19,755 nucleotides of DNA, taken from Candidatus Uhrbacteria bacterium CG_4_9_14_3_um_filter_36_7 (GTDB taxonomy: Bacteria; Patescibacteriota; Patescibacteriia; UBA9934; GWF2-40-263). Within the stretch, counting starts at the first letter, position 1; every line of letters begins with the position of its first letter. Made by a program: the position numbers and the translations under genes. Location of the stretch: the NCBI GenBank assembly GCA_002791255.1, contig PFWS01000052.1:4683-24437 (forward strand). The letters run 5' to 3'. Below are positions 11,834 through 19,087 of this stretch, piece by piece. A model generated the notes under the pieces. It was not told the DNA's origin. It was given only the letters and a program-made list of their open reading frames with translations, and did no database searches.

Positions 11834-13142
11834 CTTTTTCCCTCAGTTTCCTATGATACCGCACTGCAAACCTGTGTGCCTCATCTCGGATTTGCAAAAA
11901 TAATTCTTTATTTTGTTTAAGTGTGGATTCTATAAAGAACGGTTTTAAACCGTTCCGTACGTCATAAACAAAACGATCTTGTTTGCGATCAGCACCTTTA
12001 GCAATACCTATAACTGGAATATTTAAATCAAATTCTTTAAGAACTTCTAGAGCTCTATGAACTTGCCCTTCTCCCCCATCAATTACAAAAATGGTAGGGA
12101 ACGGTTTAAAACCGTTCCCTACATGACGCAAACGTCGTCGTAGTACCTCTTCAAGCATAGCTATATCATTTGGTCCTTTTACGGTTTTAATTTTAAATTT
12201 TCTATATAAAGCTTTAGCAGGTTTTCTATTTTCAAATACAACCATAGATCCCACTGATGAAGTTCCAGATATATTTGAAATATCATAGCCTTCTATGCGG
12301 CCAAAAAGATCAATCCCATCTGTCTTATGTTTTGTTTTCCAAACTGATTCATCTTTGGTAATAAGCGCGATATCAGCAATATGTTCAAGGGCAAAAATTT
12401 TCTCTCGATACTCTGCTGCTTCTTCAAACTTCTCCTGCTTAGCGGCTCTTAACATCTCTTGTTTAAATTCTTTAAGAATCTTGTTCTTCTTACCTTGAAA
12501 AAATAAAATCAAATCACGAATAATCTTTCGATAAGCTTGTCTTTCAATAAGACCAGCACAAACCCCAGGGCATTTTTTTAAATGAACATAAAAACATTGC
12601 TTTGTTTTTCCGGTAATCTCTGGTGGCTCGCAGATTGACCAAGGAATACTTTTACGAATAAGTTCAAGAGCTGTCTTTAAAGAGCGTGAATTTGTATACG
12701 GACCAAATACAGCAAGAAAATGTTTTTTTGCTTTTTCAGAAAGCTGTTTTTGAAAAGGGTTAACGCCCAAATGTTCAAGTTCATGACCGCGTAAAAACTT
12801 TGGTTTGGGATATAATTCATTAGTTATTACAAGATATAAAAAACTCTTATCATCTTGTTCTAAAATATTATAGTACGGCCTAAGTTGTTTAATTTGATTT
12901 GCTTCAAGTACTAATGCTTCAATCACAGTTGGTGTTTGCTCATAATCAATCCTCATGATCTTTGAAACCATTTCCGCAATCCTGTTATCATGAGCTTTAG
13001 TAAAATACGATCCCACTCTTCTTTGTAAAGAAGTTGCCTTGCCAACATATAAAAGTTTGTCTTGTTTATCAAAATAAAAATAGACCCCTGGTTCATCAGG
13101 AAGCTTATTATTTTTAATTTTTATAAAAGAAGGGATGGACAT
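11799..13142 (-). CDS. uvrC: Excinuclease UvrC, lacking the C-terminal HhH domain
   Basis: Endonuclease that makes both cuts in UvrABC nucleotide excision repair. Order: GIY-YIG nuclease (GVY 19-21, YVGKA 32-36, R41/R42, E80) for the 3' cut; a cysteine region C171, C183, C191, C195, matching the Fe-S site reported in UvrC; UVR domain (about 224-258) for UvrB contact; RNase H-like nuclease with YDISN (D287), VIDGGEGQ (D355) and RDEAHRF (H423) for the 5' cut. At 447 residues it is about 150 shorter than E. coli UvrC, because it stops after RYHRKLR without the (HhH)2 domain. Two palindromes add NGFKPF (343-348) and NGLKPF (397-402) in frame. The last residues (KIGDRQ) come from the heptad array. 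Its leader carries another heptad array; no clear promoter. Confidence 0.95.
   Translation of the reverse strand: MSIPSFIKIKNNKLPDEPGVYFYFDKQDKLLYVGKATSLQRRVGSYFTKAHDNRIAEMVSKIMRIDYEQTPTVIEALVLEANQIKQLRPYYNILEQDDKSFLYLVITNELYPKPKFLRGHELEHLGVNPFQKQLSEKAKKHFLAVFGPYTNSRSLKTALELIRKSIPWSICEPPEITGKTKQCFYVHLKKCPGVCAGLIERQAYRKIIRDLILFFQGKKNKILKEFKQEMLRAAKQEKFEEAAEYREKIFALEHIADIALITKDESVWKTKHKTDGIDLFGRIEGYDISNISGTSSVGSMVVFENRKPAKALYRKFKIKTVKGPNDIAMLEEVLRRRLRHVGNGFKPFPTIFVIDGGEGQVHRALEVLKEFDLNIPVIGIAKGADRKQDRFVYDVRNGLKPFFIESTLKQNKELFLQIRDEAHRFAVRYHRKLREKGVRRAKIGDRQ
11937..11955. repeat. Palindromic element copy A inside uvrC
   Basis: Palindrome GAACGGTTT-T-AAACCGTTC (9+1+9 bp). Flanks still resemble copy B, with one change in one arm and two in the other. 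Encodes V-R-N-G-L-K-P-F on the uvrC strand (residues 395-402), just before the conserved LQIRDEAH block. Confidence 0.7.
12094..12122. repeat. Palindromic element copy B inside uvrC
   Basis: Perfect palindrome with 14-bp arms (GTAGGGAACGGTTT and its complement) around one central base. Encodes V-G-N-G-F-K-P-F (341-348) in the same frame as copy A, just before the conserved IDGG motif of the RNase H-like domain. Confidence 0.75.
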
Positions 13143-13144
13143 GT

Positions 13145-13221
13145 GGAATTAGAAGTTAGGAGTCCGGCGAGGCCGGATCCGGCTCTGCCGGATTGGAAGT
13201 TAGAAGATGGAAGATGGATTA
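13145..13221 (+). repeat. Heptad array with GC-rich palindrome in the uvrC leader
   Basis: Purine-rich units on the plus strand (GGAATTA, GAAGTTA at 13145-13158; TGGAAGT, TAGAAGA, TGGAAGA, TGGATTA at 13194-13221) flank two mini-hairpins CCGGC-GAG-GCCGG and CCGGC-TCT-GCCGG (13164-13191) that meet at GGATCC. It occupies the uvrC 5' leader immediately before its ATG, where it would fold on either strand. Confidence 0.65.
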
Positions 13222-13261
13222 ATTTTAGATGAAATATTAGCTGAAAAATAATGATTTACTC

Positions 13262-13290
13262 TTGACATTTTGGCTGAATTTAGGTAAAAA
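13262..13290 (+). promoter_or_regulatory. Promoter of the lipoprotein gene
   Basis: Consensus TTGACA (13262-13267), 17 bp, then TAAAAA (13285-13290). Start near 13297, leader about 45 nt. Confidence 0.65.
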
Positions 13291-13302
13291 TTTAGAGGTT
13301 TT

Positions 13303-13325
13303 ATGTAGAAAATAAACATCTACAT
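13303..13325 (+). other. Inverted repeat in the lipoprotein leader
   Basis: ATGTAGA (13303-13309) and TCTACAT (13319-13325) form a 7-bp stem with a 9-nt loop, ending 2 nt before the SD. It could be an operator or a leader hairpin affecting translation. Confidence 0.4.
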
Positions 13326-13327
13326 CT

Positions 13328-13334
13328 AAAGGAG
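13328..13334 (+). promoter_or_regulatory. Canonical Shine-Dalgarno of the lipoprotein gene
   Basis: AAAGGAG, 7 nt before the ATG. It is the only perfect SD in the window, where most starts have none, and it decides the start of this gene. Confidence 0.85.
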
Positions 13335-13341
13335 AAACGCG

Positions 13342-13671
13342 ATGCGCTTTTTTTTGTTCATCATCAGTATAGCCGGTCTTGTTTCCTGCAAACCTCCAAC
13401 TTTTGAGGAAGCCGTCCGGGTGGAGTACTACCTGGATATGGACGGGGACGGTTACGGCGATCCGAAGAAACCGGCTGGAACTTTTGGTTTTCTTTCTGAA
13501 GAGGAGATGAAAACCAAGAGGATCCGGCCGATCGGGAGATATAATGACGGATCCGGGTTAATCACGGACGAAATCGACTGCAACGACTCCGACCCCACAG
13601 TCTACCCCTGCTCTCAGGCTGATGAGGGCGAAGGGAAAAACTGCGGACGGTCCTGGCCGAGTTGTGGCTGA
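13342..13671 (+). CDS. Small putative lipoprotein with calcium-binding-like Asp-rich motif
   Basis: 109 residues. A short signal peptide (MRFF, then a hydrophobic stretch to 15) ends in the lipobox LVSC, with C16 as the lipidated residue. The mature part has DMDGDGYGD (32-40), like thrombospondin type 3/EF-hand-type calcium loops, and EIDCNDSDPTVYPC (77-90), like the MopE-type putative metal-binding repeats of secreted bacterial proteins. Four more cysteines (C80, C90, C101, C108) suggest disulfides outside the cell. It is the only plus-strand gene between uvrC and uvrA, has its own promoter, perfect SD and strong terminator, and is visibly GC-richer than its neighbours, with CCG, CGG and GAC codons. 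This suggests recent acquisition. Function unknown beyond likely surface metal binding. Confidence 0.8.
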   Translation: MRFFLFIISIAGLVSCKPPTFEEAVRVEYYLDMDGDGYGDPKKPAGTFGFLSEEEMKTKRIRPIGRYNDGSGLITDEIDCNDSDPTVYPCSQADEGEGKNCGRSWPSCG

Positions 13672-13702
13672 ACCCACACCCCCGTCGACAGCGGCAAGCG
13701 AG

Positions 13703-13742
13703 CACCCCCCTAGCGTAATCGAAACGCTGGGGGGTGTTTTTT
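13703..13742 (+). terminator. Strong intrinsic terminator of the lipoprotein gene
   Basis: CACCCCCC-T-AGCGT (13703-13716) pairs with ACGCT-GGGGGGTG (13724-13736), 13 pairs with one bulged T, loop AATCGAA, then six T. GC-rich like the gene it ends. No T run on the minus strand, so it is not an obvious uvrA terminator. Confidence 0.9.
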
Positions 13743-13751
13743 ATATGGAAG

Positions 13752-13822
13752 AAGTTTGGAGAATGTTTATAAACGATCTCCGTTCTTCGATCTCCGATCT
13801 CCTGATTCTAACTTCTTACTTC
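13752..13822. repeat. Two-armed heptad array at the uvrA 3' end
   Basis: Plus strand: purine units AAGTTTG and GAGAATG (13752-13765), core TTTATAAA (13766-13773), then seven exact 7-nt pyrimidine-rich units (13774-13822), among them CGATCTC three times, CGTTCTT, CTGATTC, TAACTTC and TTACTTC. Same plan as the array at uvrC. The core supplies the uvrA stop (TTA at 13767-13769), and the right arm encodes the last 17 or so residues of UvrA. Confidence 0.75.
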
Positions 13823-16310
13823 TCCCCAACACTTCCCTCAAATACTTCCCAGTATAACTCTTCCCACACCTTGCCACTTCTTCAGGAGTGCCGATTGTTA
13901 CCACTTCCCCACCCAGATCACCTCCTTCAGGCCCAAGATCAATAATCCAATCAGCTGTTTTAATAACATCAAGATTATGTTCAATCACCACAATGGTATT
14001 TCCTTTATCAACTAGTGCATGCAAAACTTTTAAGAGCTCTTCAATATCAGCAAAATGTAAACCAGTAGTTGGTTCATCTAAAATATAAAGAGTCCGGCTT
14101 GTTTGGCGCTTAGCAAGTTCAGCTGAAAGCTTAACTCTCTGGGCTTCTCCGCCGGAAAGTGTTGTTGCTGGTTGGCCAATTTTTAAATATCCAAGCCCGA
14201 CCTGAGACAACATAAAAAGTTTGTCGTAGACAAACGGAATATCTTTAAAAAAATTTTTTCCTTCCTCAACTGTCATTTCTAAAATATCAAAAATATTTTT
14301 TTCTTTAAATTCTACTTCAAGTGTTTCCCGATTAAATCTGCGTCCCTTGCAAACATCACAAGGAACATACACTGTTGGTAAAAAGTGCATTTCAATAGCA
14401 ATCACTCCATTACCTTGGCAATTTTCACAACGGCCACCAGCAACATTGAAACTAAAGCGCCCTGGCTTGTAACCACGAAATCGCGCATCCTGAGTGCTGG
14501 CAAATAGTTCTCGAATAGGCATCCAAGCTCCAGTATAGGTAGCTGGATTTGAACGCGGAGTACGGCCAATGGGAGATTGATCAATAAGAATAATTTTATC
14601 AATGTATTCACTTCCAAGAAGAGCTTTATGTTTAGCTGGTTTTTGCTTTGTTCCATAAAAGCGCCTAGAAAGTTCTTTATACATAACTTCATGAACCAGA
14701 GTTGATTTTCCAGAACCTGAAACTCCAGTAACACAAACAAATCGACGCAAAGGAATATCAACATTAATCTGTTTTAAATTATTTCCTGATGCTCCACGAA
14801 TTTTTATCATATCTTTTCCAATCGCCCGTCTTTTATCTGGAATTTTAATCTGTTTATCACCTCTAAGATAAGCTGCTGTTAAGGATTTTTTATTTTGAAA
14901 AATAGCTGGTGTTTCTCCAGTACAAATAACATTACCTCCGTGCACTCCTGCACCAGGCCCAATTTCTACCATAAAATCAGAAGCACGAATCGTATCTTCA
15001 TCGTGTTCGACAACAATAACTGTATTACCTAAATCTCGTAGTTCCTGAAGAGTTGCAATCAACCGTTCATTATCTCGTTGATGAAGACCAATAGTTGGCT
15101 CATCTAAAACATACATTGCTCCCACAAGACGCGATCCTACTTGTGAGGCTAAGCGAATACGCTGAGCCTCACCTCCAGAAAGTGTGCCAGCTATGCGATT
15201 TAGTGATAAATAATGAAGCCCAACATCTAAAAGAAATGTTAATCGATTAAGAATTTCTTTAAGAATCATGGAAGCAATATCTTTTTCTCGATCAGAAAGA
15301 TTTAAAGAAAGAAAAAAGTCAGCGGCTTCTTGAATGGAAAGACGTGTTACTTCGACAATATTTTTTTTAGATAAAAATACATGTAGTGCTTCTTCTCGCA
15401 AACGCGCACCATGACAAACAGGACAAGATTCTTCAGAAAAAAGTTCTTTTGTGCCAAGCCCAGTACACGCTTCACAAGCTCCATATGGTGAATTAAAAGA
15501 AAATAAGCGTGGTTCAATTTCTGGAAAAGAAAACCCATCTTTTGGACAACTAAATTTAGAAGAAAGAATCTGTTCGGTTTTATCTGAATAAACAAAACCG
15601 ACTACATCATTACCATGTTTGAGTGCTGTTTCAATGCTTTCTGTTAAACGTTGTTTAATTTCTTTATTAACTAAAACAAGAGGAATGGTATCAACAACTA
15701 TTTCAATCGTGTGTTGTTCATAGCGCGCTAGTTTAATTTGTTTTGAAAGATCATATTCTTTTCCATCAATGCGAACAAATTGAAAACCACTATTATAAAG
15801 ATCGTATAATAATTGATAATATTCTCCTTTGCGACCGCGCACGGTAGGCGCAAGAACTTTTACACTTTTAACTGATGAAGTACGTTCAAGAATAAGATCT
15901 GTCATTTGATCAACACTAAGCTTTTGAATTTCTTGACCGCATTTCACACAATGAGGTTTTCCTAAACGCGCAAAAAGGACACGTAAATAATCATAAATCT
16001 CGGTAAGCGTAGCAACTGTTGACCTCGGGTTTGCTGAATGAGCTTTTTGATCAATTGAAATTGCCGGAGATAATCCTTCAATTTCATCAACATCAGGCTT
16101 TTCCATCTGGCCTAAAAATTGCCTGGCATAGGCAGAAAGTGATTCAACATATCGGCGTTGTCCTTCAGCAAAAATGGTATCAAAAGCTAGTGATGATTTA
16201 CCTGAACCTGAAATACCAGTAATACAAATCAATTTGTTTCGTGGCAACTCAAGAGAAATATTTTTTAAATTATGCTCACGTGCCCCTTTAATACTTATTT
16301 TTTCCTGCAT
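13767..16310 (-). CDS. uvrA: Excinuclease UvrA, without the insertion domain
   Basis: Damage-sensing ABC ATPase of nucleotide excision repair. 847 residues against about 940 in E. coli. First ABC half: GISGSGKS (32-39), LSGGEAQR (377-384), VLDEP (401-405). Second: GVSGSGKS (529-536), LSGGEAQR (718-725), ILDEP (743-747). The UvrB-binding region (about 120-250) is present. From GACEACTGLG (277-286) the chain passes within ten residues to CPVCHGARLRE (296-306), so the insertion domain, about 100 residues in the family, is missing. The zinc module before it has C255, C279 and C282, but the fourth ligand is D258 (CPKDG). The C-terminal zinc module (C628, C631, C651, C654) is intact. The tail ESGDRRSKNGDRL is encoded by a heptad array. 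It follows uvrB by 3 nt. Confidence 0.96.
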   Translation of the reverse strand: MQEKISIKGAREHNLKNISLELPRNKLICITGISGSGKSSLAFDTIFAEGQRRYVESLSAYARQFLGQMEKPDVDEIEGLSPAISIDQKAHSANPRSTVATLTEIYDYLRVLFARLGKPHCVKCGQEIQKLSVDQMTDLILERTSSVKSVKVLAPTVRGRKGEYYQLLYDLYNSGFQFVRIDGKEYDLSKQIKLARYEQHTIEIVVDTIPLVLVNKEIKQRLTESIETALKHGNDVVGFVYSDKTEQILSSKFSCPKDGFSFPEIEPRLFSFNSPYGACEACTGLGTKELFSEESCPVCHGARLREEALHVFLSKKNIVEVTRLSIQEAADFFLSLNLSDREKDIASMILKEILNRLTFLLDVGLHYLSLNRIAGTLSGGEAQRIRLASQVGSRLVGAMYVLDEPTIGLHQRDNERLIATLQELRDLGNTVIVVEHDEDTIRASDFMVEIGPGAGVHGGNVICTGETPAIFQNKKSLTAAYLRGDKQIKIPDKRRAIGKDMIKIRGASGNNLKQINVDIPLRRFVCVTGVSGSGKSTLVHEVMYKELSRRFYGTKQKPAKHKALLGSEYIDKIILIDQSPIGRTPRSNPATYTGAWMPIRELFASTQDARFRGYKPGRFSFNVAGGRCENCQGNGVIAIEMHFLPTVYVPCDVCKGRRFNRETLEVEFKEKNIFDILEMTVEEGKNFFKDIPFVYDKLFMLSQVGLGYLKIGQPATTLSGGEAQRVKLSAELAKRQTSRTLYILDEPTTGLHFADIEELLKVLHALVDKGNTIVVIEHNLDVIKTADWIIDLGPEGGDLGGEVVTIGTPEEVARCGKSYTGKYLREVLGRSKKLESGDRRSKNGDRL

Positions 16311-16313
16311 ATA

Positions 16314-18332
16314 TTAAGATCTTGTCTTTTTCTTTTTTATTTCTTGTCTTAAAAGTTTAATTTCATCTCGAAGTAAAGCAGCTAGTTCAAATTCAAGTTT
16401 ACGAACAGCTTCTTGCATTTCTTCTTCTTTTTCTTTAATTACTTCTTTTATCTTTTGATCTGACGCGGTAAGTTCAAGAGCTAAAACTTTTTTTGTATCT
16501 TGTTCAATTTCTTGTGGTGTTTTCTCCATCATCGGACGAATATCTCCAATTTTCTTTTGAATTGTGCGTGGAATAATTCCATGTTTTTTATTATAAGCAA
16601 GTTGAATAAAGCGACGACGGTTGGTTTCTTTTATTGCTCGTTTCATTGATCCTGTTGGTGCATCAGCATATAAAATAACTTGTCCATCAATATTTCGAGC
16701 AGCACGACCAATGGTTTGAATTAAAGACATTTCCGATCGCAAGAATCCTTCTTTATCCGCATCTAAAATCGCCACAAGAGTTACTTCTGGAAGATCTAAT
16801 CCTTCCCGTAAAAGGTTAACGCCCACAATCACATCATAGACACCCTTACGAAAATCAGAAAGAATTGTTACTCGTTCAAGAGTATCAATATCCGAATGCA
16901 AATATTGAACTTTTATTTGTTCTTCTTTTAAAAACTGTGTTAAATCCTCAGCCATTTTTTTTGTAAGGGTCGTAACAAGAGTTCGTCCTTGTTTTTTAAC
17001 TCGTTTCTTTATCTCATCAATAAGATCATCAACCTGACCTTTTATTTTATCTGTTGGAGTAATTAGACGCACAATAATCTCTGGATCAATTAAACCAGTT
17101 GGTCGGATGATTTGTTCAATAATTTGCTCACTTTTACTGCGTTCATATTCACCTGGAGTTGCGCTAACAAAAATCGTTTGTCCTATTCTTTGTTCAAATT
17201 CAGAAAATGCAAGTGGACGATTATCAATAGCTGATGGCAAACGAAATCCATGCTCGACGAGAACTTTTTTTCGCGCTTGATCACCATGATACATACCACT
17301 AATTTGTGGAATAGTAACATGTGATTCATCAATCATACAAAGAAAATCTTTGGGAAAATAAGAAAGAAGTGTATGTGGTGGATCTCCTGGTTTACGATCT
17401 TCAAAATAACGAGAATAATTTTCAATTCCGCTACAATAACCGAGCTGTTCAATCAGCTCAAGATCATGCCGTGTTCGACGCGAAAGTCGCTCAGCCTCAA
17501 GCACAAGACCCTCTCTTTCAAAAAAATCAAGACGATCTTTTAGTTCAGATCGAATATTTTTAAGAGCTTGTTTAAAATACTCAGAAGAAACAACAAAATG
17601 CTTTGCAGGAAAAAGCCAGATGTCAGGTATAGACTTTATTTCTTTTCTCGTTAGATAATGTAATAAACGTATCTCAGCAATATGATCGGATCTAATTACT
17701 AAACGATAAATCACTTCTTCATTGACTGGCATGATTTCTAAAATATCGCCCTGAAGACGAAAATGACCACGTGTAAGATCTGCTGTTGTTCGTTCAAATT
17801 GAAGAGAAAGCAACTTTTCTATCAGGGTAGTTCGTGCAAAATGTTGATCTTTAACTAAATGCAAAACAGTTTGTTCGTACTCTTGTGGAGATCCTAAATT
17901 ATAAATACAAGAAACCGATGCAACAATAATCACATCCCGACGCGAAAGAATTGCCTGTGTGGCTGCATGGCGCAGACGATCAATTTCTTCATTAATCATG
18001 GCCTCTTTTTCAATATAGGTATCTGTGCGTGGAAGATAGGCTTCTGGTTGATAATAGTCATAATAAGAAACAAAATATGCAACCGCATTTTCCGGAAAAA
18101 ACTCTCGAAATTCATTACAAAGTTGAGCTGCAAGGGTTTTATTATGAGCAATCACAAGCGTTGGACGTTGTACACGTTCAATAACATTGGCCATTGTAAA
18201 TGTTTTGCCAGATCCAGTTACTCCAAGTAAAGTTTGCTTTTGATATCCTTTTTCTAAACCATCCACCAACTGTTCAATCGCTTTTGGTTGATCTCCGGAT
18301 GGTTTATAAAAAGAATGAAGAATAAAATTCAT
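16314..18332 (-). CDS. uvrB: Excinuclease UvrB
   Basis: Helicase-like damage-verification subunit loaded by UvrA and partner of UvrC. 672 residues, the same as E. coli within one. Walker A GVTGSGKT (37-44); beta-hairpin around YYDYYQPEAYLPRTDTYIEK (90-109), which inserts between the DNA strands; DESH box; helicase motif VI QTIGRAARN; C-terminal UVR helix pair (about 627-665, KLEFELAALLRDEIKLLR) that binds UvrC. First gene of the uvrB-uvrA operon, 3 nt from uvrA. Promoter is an extended -10 with a leader of about 50 nt that contains a hairpin. No SD precedes the ATG. Confidence 0.97.
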   Translation of the reverse strand: MNFILHSFYKPSGDQPKAIEQLVDGLEKGYQKQTLLGVTGSGKTFTMANVIERVQRPTLVIAHNKTLAAQLCNEFREFFPENAVAYFVSYYDYYQPEAYLPRTDTYIEKEAMINEEIDRLRHAATQAILSRRDVIIVASVSCIYNLGSPQEYEQTVLHLVKDQHFARTTLIEKLLSLQFERTTADLTRGHFRLQGDILEIMPVNEEVIYRLVIRSDHIAEIRLLHYLTRKEIKSIPDIWLFPAKHFVVSSEYFKQALKNIRSELKDRLDFFEREGLVLEAERLSRRTRHDLELIEQLGYCSGIENYSRYFEDRKPGDPPHTLLSYFPKDFLCMIDESHVTIPQISGMYHGDQARKKVLVEHGFRLPSAIDNRPLAFSEFEQRIGQTIFVSATPGEYERSKSEQIIEQIIRPTGLIDPEIIVRLITPTDKIKGQVDDLIDEIKKRVKKQGRTLVTTLTKKMAEDLTQFLKEEQIKVQYLHSDIDTLERVTILSDFRKGVYDVIVGVNLLREGLDLPEVTLVAILDADKEGFLRSEMSLIQTIGRAARNIDGQVILYADAPTGSMKRAIKETNRRRFIQLAYNKKHGIIPRTIQKKIGDIRPMMEKTPQEIEQDTKKVLALELTASDQKIKEVIKEKEEEMQEAVRKLEFELAALLRDEIKLLRQEIKKKKTRS

Positions 18333-18343
18333 AAAATAAATGC

Positions 18344-18366
18344 CCCAAAAAGCTTGCGCTTCTGGG
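18344..18366 (-). other. Hairpin in the uvrB 5' leader
   Basis: Minus strand CCCAGAAGC, loop GCAA (a GNRA tetraloop), GCTTTTTGGG, with one bulged T and one G-T pair. It ends about 11 nt before the uvrB ATG, so it could limit ribosome access. Confidence 0.4.
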
Positions 18367-18389
18367 TCTAAGTAAAAATATGAGGATTA

Positions 18390-18398
18390 AATATAGCA
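18390..18398 (-). promoter_or_regulatory. Extended -10 promoter of uvrB-uvrA
   Basis: TGCTATATT on the minus strand; start near 18383. The -35 region is poor (GGATTA at 17 bp). No LexA-like palindrome was seen nearby. Confidence 0.5.
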
Positions 18399-18432
18399 GA
18401 ACATCCGTTGAATAATCCGCACTTTTTAATCT

Positions 18433-18488
18433 ATGAACCTCCGTTGCTGTTCCCTAATCCCTCATCCTCTGCACTCCTCCTACTTCCA
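18433..18488. repeat. Degenerate heptad array at the nadM 3' end
   Basis: Clean plus-strand units CTGTTCC, CTAATCC and CTCATCC (18447-18467), with weaker units on both sides at the same 7-nt period. The CTA of the second unit supplies the nadM stop (TAG), and the array encodes its last residues. Confidence 0.5.
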
Positions 18489-18954
18489 CTATCACTTGCA
18501 CAACAGCATCAGGAACCTTTTTTTTCCAATCCTCACTATTTTTAATAGCTTCACGAATAATAGTACTGCTTATACCAGGCACTTCTTTAATCATCTGAAT
18601 CTTAACATTCTTATCTTCAAAACATTTCTTTACATCTTCATTACCTGTCCAAATCGTATCAACATCTTGAACTGTCTGCAAACACTGATCTGCCCATGTT
18701 TTATCCAGAGCATGATCTGGAATTGCTATTAAATCAATATTAAATTTGGGAATTAAATCTTCATCTTGAAGAGATCTTTGAATCATCTCTTTACGTTCTT
18801 CAAATGAAAAAGGATTTTCAAAAGAAAATGGAGCATTTGGGTTTTCAATTCCAATTACTACTCGCCCACAAACCTTAACCATTCCTTTTAAAACCATTAA
18901 ATGACCCTTATGAAAAGGTTGAAAGCGACCAATAAAAAGACAGGTGTGGGACAT
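18454..18954 (-). CDS. nadM: Archaeal-type nicotinamide-nucleotide adenylyltransferase
   Basis: Joins NMN and ATP to NAD+ and pyrophosphate, the key step of NAD synthesis or salvage. 166 residues, the NadM size. Nucleotidyltransferase signature GRFQPFHKGH (9-18) with the HxGH motif (H15, G17, H18), TGNEDV (103-108), and the second ATP-binding motif ISSTIIR (128-134). Gly-rich tail VEVGGVQRMRD is encoded by the start of a heptad array and probably replaces the native end. It has its own promoter and is not coupled to uvrB (about 120 nt apart). A related family (phosphopantetheine adenylyltransferase) has a different first motif (TxGH), so NadM fits better. NadM is an archaeal-type enzyme found in some bacteria. 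Confidence 0.85.
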   Translation of the reverse strand: MSHTCLFIGRFQPFHKGHLMVLKGMVKVCGRVVIGIENPNAPFSFENPFSFEERKEMIQRSLQDEDLIPKFNIDLIAIPDHALDKTWADQCLQTVQDVDTIWTGNEDVKKCFEDKNVKIQMIKEVPGISSTIIREAIKNSEDWKKKVPDAVVQVIVEVGGVQRMRD

Positions 18955-18993
18955 AAGGTTATGAATTGGGATTAAAGATAATGTTTTGAGATC

Positions 18994-19023
18994 ACTATAC
19001 CAAATTTATTTCTGAAAAATCAA
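18994..19023 (-). promoter_or_regulatory. Promoter of nadM
   Basis: TTGATT (19023-19018), 18 bp, then TATAGT (18999-18994) with an upstream TGG making an extended -10. Leader about 33 nt without SD. Confidence 0.55.
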
Positions 19024-19026
19024 TAC

Positions 19027-19060
19027 AAAAAGAAAAACGCCGGCTCTCCCCAAGCCGACG
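19027..19060 (-). terminator. Intrinsic terminator after the two small genes
   Basis: Minus strand CGTCGGCT, 7-nt loop, AGCCGGCG (8 bp with one G-T), then TTTTTCTTTTT. It closes the small two-gene unit at 19088-19670. Confidence 0.85.
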
Positions 19061-19087
19061 TCAAGACAACAAAACTCCCCCTTCCCT

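Noticed and set aside
13622..13945. 107-residue plus frame after the lipoprotein
   Set aside because: It runs through the lipoprotein terminator and into the uvrA end; low-complexity Ser/Pro translation of the repeat.
14402..14764. 120-residue minus frame inside uvrA
   Set aside because: Shadow of the second ABC module; no start context and no family resemblance.
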